From assembly GCF_001013475.1 (NCBI RefSeq), contig NZ_JZEF01000001.1, positions 535,472-599,471 of the forward strand: DNA of 64,000 nt, read 5' to 3'. Below, piece by piece: positions 19,245 through 26,352 of this stretch (the first letter of the stretch is position 1; each line of letters starts with the position of its first letter). This stretch comes from Xanthomonas arboricola pv. juglandis. GTDB taxonomy: Bacteria > Pseudomonadota > Gammaproteobacteria > Xanthomonadales > Xanthomonadaceae. The translations under genes were made by a program, and so were the position numbers. Below the pieces are notes generated by a model. That model did not search any database. It saw only the letters and a program-made list of their open reading frames with translations, and was not told where the DNA came from.

Positions 19245-19745
19245 ATGAAGAAATTTCCTGTGATATTTTCTATCCTGTTGCTCTTGGGTGCATTTTCTAT
19301 TGAAGCTTTTGGCCAAACTGCTTGCCCGGCAGGAGTTGCTCCAGGAAGTCCGCAATGCGGTCCCGACTCTGGTACTTCAAGAGGAGTTACTCCAACTCCT
19401 CCGCCTAGGCCGACAGGAGAATGGATTAAAACATGGGGCGCTGTTGCCACTTCTGAAAGCGGTGATTCGGGGGTGAGTTCTGGGCGTATAACCAAAGACC
19501 AAGCGGAAAATGACGCAATTGCGAGTTGCGAAGGTCTAGGCTCAGGTACCTGCAAAGTGAGTATGGCTTTCTTTAATCAGTGCGTTGCTGCAGCAGACTC
19601 TGGACAAGGTGAAGGTTCTATTTTTAGTGCTGCTAGCATAAGACAAGCTTCCCGATTGGCAATGAGTCAATGTGAGAAAAAATCGAGGCGTCAGTGCAGA
19701 ATTACACTCTCAAAATGTACTGATCCAATATTTAAAAAGTACTAA
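19245..19745 (+). CDS. DUF4189 secreted protein, cassette 2
   Basis: A 166-residue paralogue of the protein at 15232. The ATG at 19245 begins a signal peptide (KKFPVIFSILLLLGAFSIEAFGQ), so I prefer it to the upstream in-frame extension. The mature protein begins with TACPAGVAPGSPQC and shares PTGEWIKTWGAVA and the C-terminal cysteine pattern (QCEKKSRRQCRITLSKC). It starts 13 bp after the truncated virB6 and precedes the second immunity/effector pair. The function is unknown. The low GC content relative to neighbours suggests horizontal origin. Confidence 0.8.
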   Translation: MKKFPVIFSILLLLGAFSIEAFGQTACPAGVAPGSPQCGPDSGTSRGVTPTPPPRPTGEWIKTWGAVATSESGDSGVSSGRITKDQAENDAIASCEGLGSGTCKVSMAFFNQCVAAADSGQGEGSIFSAASIRQASRLAMSQCEKKSRRQCRITLSKCTDPIFKKY

Positions 19746-19784
19746 CATATAAAGAGTACTTGAATAATTTAAGCGAGAGCCAGG

Positions 19785-20552
19785 GTGATTAATTCTTCGC
19801 GAAAACTATCCACAGTTTTGATGTTCAGTGGTTTTCTGTTGCTGGCGGCATGCAAGCAGGAGGCCACTCCAGAAAAAGCAGCTGACACGTCCTCAAGTAG
19901 ACGGAAAAATTCGCAGGAAAATCAAAGTGAGCCCGTGTTGCAGGCCAAGAATTCAGGAGAAAAAGAACGAATGACATCGCTTTATCAGGTCGTTTCGTTA
20001 CTTGCTGCCCGGAGCGGTGCGCCTTGGGCGAGCTTCGATGCGGTTCCCGGTGTGCAATGGAGGGATGCCTCCCCGAAAGTTAATTCCGATAGCACTGACC
20101 CACAGAATGCGCAGTATCGCAGCGGGACCTTGCTGCTCGATGGATTCGGGGCAGTAGATGTGCCGGATGGAGGCCATGGTGCAGATGGGGGGGCGAAGCA
20201 AGCCAATGAAGGCGAGTCAGGCATCACGCTCAATGGCGATGCGCACAGTGTGCATTCCATTGCAGTGAAGAAGTTCTACGCTAGTCCAGAGTATGCCGAA
20301 GTCTTGAAGCGCCAGTTGCCGGCTGCTAAATCGGTGCGATTGATCGCAGATAAGTGTGGGGGAGACGATGACGGTGGGCCTGATTCATTGCAGACCAAGT
20401 TCTATGCGATCGGTCTTGATGCAGGTGAGGCGTTTGTAGAGGCCTATCTGGACGATGGTACAGAAACGCGTGGGCCAGGCTCCACGACGTTCGTTTTTAC
20501 GAAAACCAAGCCACAAAAAAGAATTCAAGCGCTGCAATGTAAAGAGTTGTGA
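19785..20552 (+). CDS. Lipoprotein, predicted immunity protein of effector 2
   Basis: A 255-residue protein with GTG start and lipobox LLAAC (Cys23), so it should be anchored in the periplasm. After a Ser/Glu/Lys-rich linker (residues 25-65) follows a globular part with Asp/Gly-rich stretches (DVPDGGHGADGG, DKCGGDDDGGPD) and a C-terminal cysteine (LQCKEL). I see no similarity to the immunity lipoprotein of cassette 1 and recognise no family. The position directly before the second effector predicts that it inhibits that toxin. An intrinsic terminator follows within 40 bp. Confidence 0.75.
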   Translation: MINSSRKLSTVLMFSGFLLLAACKQEATPEKAADTSSSRRKNSQENQSEPVLQAKNSGEKERMTSLYQVVSLLAARSGAPWASFDAVPGVQWRDASPKVNSDSTDPQNAQYRSGTLLLDGFGAVDVPDGGHGADGGAKQANEGESGITLNGDAHSVHSIAVKKFYASPEYAEVLKRQLPAAKSVRLIADKCGGDDDGGPDSLQTKFYAIGLDAGEAFVEAYLDDGTETRGPGSTTFVFTKTKPQKRIQALQCKEL

Positions 20553-20568
20553 AGTAGTCACCCCCAGG

Positions 20569-20592
20569 CACCAGTAGAAGGCTGGTGTTTTT
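20569..20592 (+). terminator. Hairpin terminator between immunity gene and effector 2
   Basis: CACCAG (20569-20574) pairs with CTGGTG (20582-20587) and is followed by TTTTT. It lies between the lipoprotein stop and the effector start. It could lower effector transcription relative to its immunity gene. The stem has only six pairs, so it may act as a partial terminator. Confidence 0.55.
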
Positions 20593-20622
20593 CCTAACCG
20601 TCATATCCAGAGGACATGCATC

Positions 20623-21990
20623 ATGGCTGATAGACGAGAAAAAGCGGCGGCCACCGCTCAAAGCTACGATCAAGGCAACATCGCGGGGCTCGATGACGCG
20701 ATGACGCGTCGTCTGATTGCATCGACCGTCATGACCGAAAGCAATGGCGGCGATTTGCGGATTACTAATAAACAGGGTTACGTCGGTCGTTATCAAGCAG
20801 GGGCAGGCTGGTTAGCCGATGCGGGATATGTAGACCGTGCCAAGCTCAACGACGCGATGACTGATGCCGGTTTCGATCCACAAAAGGTACGTGGTGCGGA
20901 ATGGAAGTGGGCGAGTAGCGGTGGTATGACCCGTTTTCTTGAGGACCCCTCTAACTGGAAGAACGGGTTGAGCTTTGAGCAATACAAGTCATCGGCCGCA
21001 TTGCAGGATGGTGCGTTCAAGATCAACAGCGACAAGGCTTATAGCCAAGCGATCCGCAATGGCGTGTTGGACGAAGGTGATGATCCAGCCAAGGTGGCAG
21101 GCTTTCTGAAAGCCCGCCATATCTCAGGCTACGGTGGTGCGCGCGAAGCTGTCACTGGCGGGCGGGTCATCAGCGACAGCAACGGCACCAGCAACTACGA
21201 CTACATGCACGACATCACACGTAATCGTGATGGGATGGATCAATACATGCAGCCGGGTCGTTCGCATGCCATGCATGCGAATACCTCGGCTGTGCCTCAG
21301 CAGCCGAAGCGCGATGCATCGCATGACGGCAAACTAGAGCAAGGCGAGCGCGGCGAGCAGGTGAAGCAACTTCAAGGCCAGCTTGCTCAGCTTGGCGCTG
21401 TTGGCCGCGATGGCAAGCCCCTGCACGCTGATGGCGATTTCGGCGGCAACACAAAATATGCGGTCGAGCAATTCCAGCGCGAGCACGGGTTGCAGATAGA
21501 CGGCGTCGCAGGTCGACAGACTCAGGCCGCTTTGGCCAAGGTGTTGACCCAGGCGACACCCAAGCAAGCTGAGCACACTCCCGCTCCTGCTGCGCCGGCA
21601 CAGGCATCCTCCAGCCCCTTCTTGTCTGACCCTCGCCATCCCGACAACGCGATGTACAACGGCGCAGTGAGCAAGCTCGAAGCGCTGGGTGAACGTGGCG
21701 GCTTTGCCAATCGCAAAGAACTCGAGCAGGCAGCCGGGCAAATCGTGTTCGAGTCCAAGGTCAGCGGTCTCCAACGCATCGACCATGTGGTGCCCAATAA
21801 GAGCGGCGACGGCTTCTTTGCAGTGCAGGGCGAGATGACCGACCCGGCAATGCAGCGGGTTTTTGTGGATCGCAACCAAGCGCAGAATCAATCGTTGGAA
21901 AACAGTAGCCGGCAAGCAGCCGAGGAAAGCCAGCGTCAGGCCACTCAGGTGCAGGCACAGGAAACTGCTTCACGTTCGATGTCCATGTAA
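20623..21990 (+). CDS. X-T4SS effector: lysozyme-like peptidoglycan hydrolase with XVIPCD
   Basis: A 455-residue predicted antibacterial toxin. The N-terminal domain (residues 1-210) differs from effector 1: the motif TESNGGD (Glu39 as likely catalytic acid) followed by GYVGRYQAGAGWLADAGYV is typical of lysozyme/transglycosylase-like phage and secretion-system muramidases. From residue 235 it shares with effector 1 the peptidoglycan-binding domain (RGEQVKQLQGQLAQLG) and XVIPCD (RIDHVVPN, FAVQGEMTDPA). No signal peptide. A ribosome binding site GAGG precedes the ATG. The sharp boundary between unrelated toxin domain and conserved carrier half shows domain swapping. Confidence 0.85.
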   Translation: MADRREKAAATAQSYDQGNIAGLDDAMTRRLIASTVMTESNGGDLRITNKQGYVGRYQAGAGWLADAGYVDRAKLNDAMTDAGFDPQKVRGAEWKWASSGGMTRFLEDPSNWKNGLSFEQYKSSAALQDGAFKINSDKAYSQAIRNGVLDEGDDPAKVAGFLKARHISGYGGAREAVTGGRVISDSNGTSNYDYMHDITRNRDGMDQYMQPGRSHAMHANTSAVPQQPKRDASHDGKLEQGERGEQVKQLQGQLAQLGAVGRDGKPLHADGDFGGNTKYAVEQFQREHGLQIDGVAGRQTQAALAKVLTQATPKQAEHTPAPAAPAQASSSPFLSDPRHPDNAMYNGAVSKLEALGERGGFANRKELEQAAGQIVFESKVSGLQRIDHVVPNKSGDGFFAVQGEMTDPAMQRVFVDRNQAQNQSLENSSRQAAEESQRQATQVQAQETASRSMSM

Positions 21991-22383
21991 ATCGGGCGTG
22001 TTGGTCGTTGCGCTTCAGCGACCTGGTAAATCGCCAAGGCAGTCAGGAATGTCCGCCTTGGCTCTATTTCCTGCGACCTGCGCGACGAAATTTCCATCTT
22101 TCAATGGGAAGTTGTTGCAGCGCACGACCGCCTGGGTCGGTACGGTGTCATTGACGTACTGACGCTTCGAATCTTCATCCGTGGCTACCGCATCGTGATC
22201 GGCCAGTCGTGCGAAGCGGCGATGGGGTTGGTGGTGACGGCACTACGGGCGGCGCTGATCATCGGATTGGCTACTAGCATGGCCAAAGGCTCTCCGCAGT
22301 TGTACTAGACGATGACCGACGGGATCAGCTCGGTGATCACGCAGACGGTGACGGTGACTCTGAGAGTCCTTATGAGGCGATCG
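21325..22383 (+). repeat. Long direct repeat, copy 2 (effector 3' half + virB6 relic)
   Basis: Partner of 17477-18510. It holds the last 222 codons of effector 2, a 39-bp spacer almost the same as that after effector 1 (GTTGGTCGTTGC shared), the lead-in GGTAAATCGCCAAGGC, and a decayed virB6 start. The order is conserved, so a single duplication unit of about 3.85 kb is indicated (18143 to 21991). Confidence 0.85.
22075..22383 (+). pseudogene. virB6: Third, decayed virB6 fragment
   Basis: About 310 bp corresponding to virB6 codons 23-127. It begins at the same junction as the second copy (GACCTGCGCGACGAA) and carries an extra base in the TGGGAAGTTGTTG region, other indels and a premature stop (TTGTACTAGACG where the intact gene has a Trp codon). 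Homology ends at GAGGCGATCG (22383). It cannot be expressed as VirB6. It marks the end of the cassette array and shows that virB6 sequence serves as the recombination border. Confidence 0.85.
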
Positions 22384-22551
22384 TTTATTGTGGTTGGTGA
22401 ACCATTACTTGGTTGCCCGTGTATATCGTTCAGCGTGCAGAATATGTCTATTTTCAGGCACGCAGACGATGCTCCCATGCCGCATGCGCCGCTTGATTAA
22501 CTGCGTGACCTGAGCAAAAAGCCGCTGAGCCGTTACACATGTGGCTGCCCA

Positions 22552-22565
22552 TGAATACGTATGCA
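22552..22565 (+). promoter_or_regulatory. Candidate maltose operator 1 (TGAATACGTATGCA)
   Basis: A 14-bp word found three times in the window, each time at a maltodextrin gene control region. This copy, in CCATGAATACGTATGCA, lies in the former upstream region of the GH13 alpha-glucosidase gene, but the IS3-family element now stands between it and the gene. The core ATACGTAT is a palindrome as expected for a LacI-type repressor, which is encoded at 37227-38348. Confidence 0.6.
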
Positions 22566-22701
22566 CGGGCACGCTCTGGGTCTATTACGCCGCTACGCTA
22601 ACGCTCTTGGCTGGGTGCTCATCTCTGTGCCCACGACGTCCCCCCAATTTTGAGTAGCACCTCAGTTTGGAGTCCAATTCCCTACCCCAAGGAGATTGGA
22701 C

Positions 22702-22965
22702 GTGAAGAAGCGTTTTACCGAAGAGCAGATCATCGGCTTCCTGCGCGAAGCCGAAGGCGGCGTGGCGATCAAGGATCTGTGCCGGCGCCATGGCTTCAGC
22801 GAGGCCTCGTACTATCTGTGGCGTAGCAAGTTCGGCGGCATGAGCGTGCCCGATGCCAAGCGGCTCAAGGACCTTGAGGCCGAGAACGCGCGGCTGAAGA
22901 AGTTGCTGGCCGAGCAGTTGTTCGAGAACGACCTGATCAAGGATGCGTTGCGAAAAAAGTGGTGA
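22702..22965 (+). CDS. IS3-family transposase OrfA
   Basis: An 87-residue DNA-binding protein of the transposase_8 (helix-turn-helix) type: [19 protein letters not shown] then [21 protein letters not shown], with a leucine-zipper tail ([19 protein letters not shown]). The GTG start at 22702 follows AAGGAG; a TTG two codons earlier is possible. Its end overlaps orfB by 7 nt and contains the slippery heptamer A AAA AAG (22953-22959) in the correct frame, so OrfAB is probably made by -1 frameshifting. Confidence 0.92.
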   Translation: MKKRFTEEQIIGFLREAEGGVAIKDLCRRHGFSEASYYLWRSKFGGMSVPDAKRLKDLEAENARLKKLLAEQLFENDLIKDALRKKW

Positions 22966-23804
22966 GCGCACCGGCGCGTCGTATGCTGGTGCGCGAGTGG
23001 ATCGGGCGTGGTGCCAGCGAGCGTCGTGCGCTGGCAGTGATCGGCATGAGCGCCAGCGCGCTGCGCTATTGCCCACGCCAAGACCGCAACGGCGAACTGC
23101 GCGAGCGCATTCTTGCGCTGGCGCATCGCCATCGTCGCTATGGCGTGGGGATGATCTATCTCAAACTGCGACAGGAAGGGCGCATCGTGAACTACAAACG
23201 CGTGGAGCGGTTGTACCGCGAACAGCAGCTACAGGTCCGACGGCGCAAGCGCAAAAAAGTGCCAATAGGCGAGCGTCAGCCGCTGCTGCGGCCAGCGCAG
23301 GCCAACCAGGTGTGGTCGATGGACTTCGTGTTCGACCGCTCCGCCGAAGGCCGAGTGATCAAGTGTCTGGTGATCGTGGACGACGCAACGCACGAAGCGG
23401 TCGCCATCGAGGTGGAGCGCGCGATCTCTGGGCACGGGGTTGCGCGCGTCCTGGATCGGTTGGCACACAGTCGCGGCCTGCCGCAGGTGATCCGCACCGA
23501 CAACGGCAAGGAGTTTTGCGGTAAGGCAATGGTCGCCTGGGCGCATGCCCGTGGCGTGCAGTTGCGGCTGATCCAACCAGGCAAACCGAACCAGAACGCC
23601 TACGTCGAATCCTTCAACGGCCGGCTACGCGATGAATGCCTCAACGAGCACTGGTTCCCGACGTTGCTGCACGCGCGCACCGAGATCGAACGCTGGCGAC
23701 GCGAATACAACGAGGACCGACCCAAGAAAGCAATTGGCGGCATGACGCCGGCTGCGTATGCCCAACATCTGGCAAACACCGATATCATTAACCCGGGACT
23801 CTAA
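22959..23804 (+). CDS. IS3-family transposase OrfB (DDE integrase)
   Basis: A 281-residue catalytic subunit with the HTH_21 region ([14 protein letters not shown]) and rve integrase core: first Asp in WSMDFVFD, second in RTDNGKEF, and Glu in [15 protein letters not shown], spaced as in IS3 DDE enzymes. The C-terminus has the usual [19 protein letters not shown]. It lies in the -1 frame relative to orfA. All catalytic residues are kept, so the element may be active. Confidence 0.94.
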   Translation: MVSAPARRMLVREWIGRGASERRALAVIGMSASALRYCPRQDRNGELRERILALAHRHRRYGVGMIYLKLRQEGRIVNYKRVERLYREQQLQVRRRKRKKVPIGERQPLLRPAQANQVWSMDFVFDRSAEGRVIKCLVIVDDATHEAVAIEVERAISGHGVARVLDRLAHSRGLPQVIRTDNGKEFCGKAMVAWAHARGVQLRLIQPGKPNQNAYVESFNGRLRDECLNEHWFPTLLHARTEIERWRREYNEDRPKKAIGGMTPAAYAQHLANTDIINPGL

Positions 23805-23862
23805 ACCAAGCCGCTACTCAGGGCGGGGGGATGTCGCCCACATTGGCCCGGGAGGGGCGTAC

Positions 23863-25479
23863 ATGTCGCAGACACCATGGTGGCGCGGGGCCGTCATCTA
23901 TCAGATTTATCCGCGTAGTTTTCTGGATTCCAATGGCGATGGGGTGGGCGATCTGCCCGGCATCATCGCCAAACTCGACTACATCGCCGGGTTGGGCGTG
24001 GATGCGATCTGGATCTCGCCGTTCTTCAAGTCGCCGATGGCCGATTTCGGCTACGACATCGCGGACTACCGTGCAGTGGATCCGCTGTTCGGGACGCTGG
24101 ACGATTTCGATCGGCTGCTCGACAAGGCGCATGGCCTTGGCTTGAAGGTGATGATCGACCAGGTGTTGAGCCACACCTCGATCGCGCATACATGGTTCCA
24201 GGAGAGCCGGCAGGACCGGACCAACGCAAAGGCGGATTGGTACGTGTGGGCCGATCCGCGTGACGACGGGACGCCACCGAACAACTGGTTGTCGCTGTTT
24301 GGTGGGGTGGCGTGGCAATGGGAGCCGCGGCGTGAGCAGTATTACCTGCACAACTTCCTGGTGGATCAGCCGGACCTCAATTTTCACAACTCAGAGGTGC
24401 AGCAGGCGACGCTGGATATCGTGCGCTTCTGGCTGGATCGTGGGGTGGATGGGTTCCGCCTGGATGCGATCAACTTCTGCTTCCACGACGCGCAGCTGCG
24501 TGACAACCCGGCCAAGCCGGCCGACAAGCGGGTGGGGCGTGGGTTCAGTGCCGACAACCCTTACGCGTATCAGTACCACTACTTCAACAACACGCAGCCG
24601 GAAAATCTGGCGTTCCTTGAGCGCTTGCGCGGACTGCTGGATCTTTATCCGAATGCAGTGAGCCTTGGCGAGATCTCGTCGGAAGACTCGCTGGCGACCA
24701 CTGCCGAGTACACCGCTCATGGCCGCCTGCATATGGGCTACAGCTTCGAGCTGCTGGTGCAGGACTACAGTGCTGCTTATATCCGCGAGACGGTGAGCCG
24801 GCTCGAAGCCACGATGCTGGAAGGTTGGCCATGCTGGGCCATTTCCAACCACGACGTGGTGCGCGCGGTGACGCGCTGGGGCGGGGCCCATGCGTCGCCG
24901 GCGTTCGCGCGGATGGTGGTGGCGATGCTGTGCTCGCTGCGCGGGTCGATCTGCCTGTACCAGGGCGAGGAACTGGGCCTGGGCGAGGCGGAGGTGGCGT
25001 TCGAGGATCTGCGCGATCCCTATGGCATCACCTTCTGGCCAACCTTCAAGGGTCGCGATGGCTGCCGCACGCCGATGCCATGGACGGATGCGCCGTCGGC
25101 AGGCTTCAGCAGCGGCAAGCCGTGGTTGCCGCTGGCTGAGGAGCATCGTGCGGCTGCGGTGAGCGTGCAGCAGGACGATCCGTTGTCCGTGCTCAGTGCG
25201 GTGCGACAGTTCCTAGCTTGGCGCAAGGGCGAGCCTGCGTTGCGCGAGGGGGCGATCACGTTCTACGACACCGCCGAACCTGTGCTGATGTTCCGGCGCG
25301 GGCACGCCGGCCGGGTGATGTTGCTGGCATTCAATCTGTCGGCCTATGCAGCCGAGCTTGGGCTGCCGGCTGGCGCTTGGAAGCAGGTCGATGTGCCAGG
25401 CGTGGAGCGCGGAGCGATCGAACATGGCTACCTGCGCCTGGCCGGGTATGCGGTGGTTTGCGCAATCGAGGGTGGTTGA
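23863..25479 (+). CDS. aglA: GH13 alpha-glucosidase
   Basis: An intracellular alpha-glucosidase (oligo-1,6-glucosidase/maltase type) that hydrolyses maltodextrins. The 538-residue protein has no signal peptide. Catalytic residues are in place: nucleophile Asp201 (DGFRLDA), acid/base Glu270 (LGEIS) and Asp331 (NHDVVRA); DSNGDGVGDL near residue 20 and the SPFFKSPM and QVLSHTS regions are typical of GH13 subfamily 23-like enzymes. I chose ATG 23863 because WWRGAVIYQIYPRSF follows at once and GGGAGGGG precedes it; the frame further upstream belongs to the IS. An IS3 element now separates it from its likely promoter. Confidence 0.93.
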   Translation: MSQTPWWRGAVIYQIYPRSFLDSNGDGVGDLPGIIAKLDYIAGLGVDAIWISPFFKSPMADFGYDIADYRAVDPLFGTLDDFDRLLDKAHGLGLKVMIDQVLSHTSIAHTWFQESRQDRTNAKADWYVWADPRDDGTPPNNWLSLFGGVAWQWEPRREQYYLHNFLVDQPDLNFHNSEVQQATLDIVRFWLDRGVDGFRLDAINFCFHDAQLRDNPAKPADKRVGRGFSADNPYAYQYHYFNNTQPENLAFLERLRGLLDLYPNAVSLGEISSEDSLATTAEYTAHGRLHMGYSFELLVQDYSAAYIRETVSRLEATMLEGWPCWAISNHDVVRAVTRWGGAHASPAFARMVVAMLCSLRGSICLYQGEELGLGEAEVAFEDLRDPYGITFWPTFKGRDGCRTPMPWTDAPSAGFSSGKPWLPLAEEHRAAAVSVQQDDPLSVLSAVRQFLAWRKGEPALREGAITFYDTAEPVLMFRRGHAGRVMLLAFNLSAYAAELGLPAGAWKQVDVPGVERGAIEHGYLRLAGYAVVCAIEGG

Positions 25480-25527
25480 CGGTGTGTTGCGCCAGCTAAC
25501 TGTTGGTGCGTGATTGTCTGGAACGCA

Positions 25528-25562
25528 GCGAGGCATTCCTTTGGGGAATGCCTCGCTCTTTT
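25528..25562 (+). terminator. Rho-independent terminator after the alpha-glucosidase gene
   Basis: A perfect 12-bp stem GCGAGGCATTCC (25528-25539) / GGAATGCCTCGC (25545-25556) with a short loop, followed by TCTTTT. It stands about 50 bp after the stop codon, as expected. Confidence 0.85.
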
Positions 25563-25942
25563 GTAGTTGACGATTGCTTGGTTTGCCAAGCATTCATAGC
25601 GTTAAGCCAGCTGTGCGGCTATTCCCTGTCGATCAGGTCCTTGCTCTGTGGATGAGGCAGTGTGCTGTTCTCCACGCCAGTCGGGTGTTTTGACCAGAAG
25701 GCCGCACAGAGATTGCGATTGACTGTGAGGACGTCAGTGTTACCGGCGGCCTTGTAGCAGTGGCTTGGATTCGTGTTGGTGCAGGTAGGCGCTGATGGTG
25801 CCTGGATTGGTTCCGTTTTAGTGCTACAAGCGACTGCTATGCGCAGGGGAGTGCTGATGCGCAAGGGTTGCGTGATTGGCGGCCGACCCTGTGCGCTTTG
25901 CAGAGGGCGATGCAAGCTTGGATTCTGAAAATTCTGGATCAA

Positions 25943-25977
25943 AGAAAACCCGCCGGTATGACGTCCGCGGGTTTTCT
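25943..25977. terminator. Second hairpin (possibly bidirectional terminator)
   Basis: AGAAAACCCGC (25943-25953) pairs with GCGGGTTTTCT (25967-25977). Read on either strand the stem ends in a T-rich stretch. It lies in a gene-poor region and may end transcription from either side. Confidence 0.55.
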
Positions 25978-26227
25978 CTGTTCGATGTTGCTGCTGCCCC
26001 TGCTCAGAGAAACGTTCGATGCTTTATGGGCAACAGAGTCGTATCCAAAGTGACGGCGCATGAAGTAGAAGAGCGGCGGGATTGTGCTTGGTGGATGCAC
26101 GCCGTGCTTGTGCCGAACCGTCACCCCAACCCCTCTCCCGGTGGGAGAGGGGCCTTGGTGTCCCGGTGGAGATGGTTGGCGTCGGGACCAGCCAGCGCGG
26201 TGATGCGCCGGTTGTCACGTAGGTAGC

Positions 26228-26321
26228 GTAGCCACAGTTAGCGATGTGGCCAAAGGTAACGCCGTAGCCACAGATAACGATGTGGCCAGGTAACGTCGTG
26301 GCCACAGATAAATATGTAGCC
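26228..26321 (+). repeat. Imperfect tandem repeat, about 2.7 units of 34-36 bp
   Basis: Units at 26228-26263, 26264-26297 and 26298-26321 (partial). The shared scaffold is GTAGCCACAG, then GATGTGGCC and GGTAACG. Within a unit GTAGCCACA and TGTGGCC are near inverted repeats, so each could form a small hairpin. It sits just downstream of the convergent TonB receptor gene. It is not CRISPR-like because no unique spacers separate the units. Confidence 0.75.
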
Positions 26322-26352
26322 AATCAGCGCATCGTTTGCAGTTCACAGCTCA

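Larger units (their letters stand above)
22640..23830 (+). mobile_element. IS3-family insertion sequence (IS407-like group)
   Basis: The element holds orfA and orfB of an IS3-type transposase. Its ends show imperfect inverted repeats: CCCCCCAATTTTGAGTAG on the left and, reverse-complemented, CCCCCCGCCCTGAGTAG on the right. The exact outer base is uncertain because similar sequence continues a few bases on both sides, and I see no clear target duplication. It sits between the T4SS cassette array and the alpha-glucosidase gene, 32 bp before that gene's start. Confidence 0.85.
25563..26352. other. Gene-poor spacer between alpha-glucosidase and TonB receptor genes
   Basis: About 790 bp without a convincing gene. 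It contains the hairpin at 25943-25977, a stem CCCCTCTCCC/GGGAGAGGGG (26130-26152) of the type common in Xanthomonas intergenic DNA, and the tandem repeats at 26228-26321. Short open frames here show no coding character. Confidence 0.6.

Noticed and set aside
22626-23842. Longer IS3 boundaries with TGTG ends
   Set aside because: The outer bases can be aligned as inverted repeats only with a gap, and no matching target duplication flanks either version; the shorter limits were kept.
26228-26321. Possible small CRISPR array
   Set aside because: The units are contiguous and degenerate without unique spacers, and no cas genes are near.
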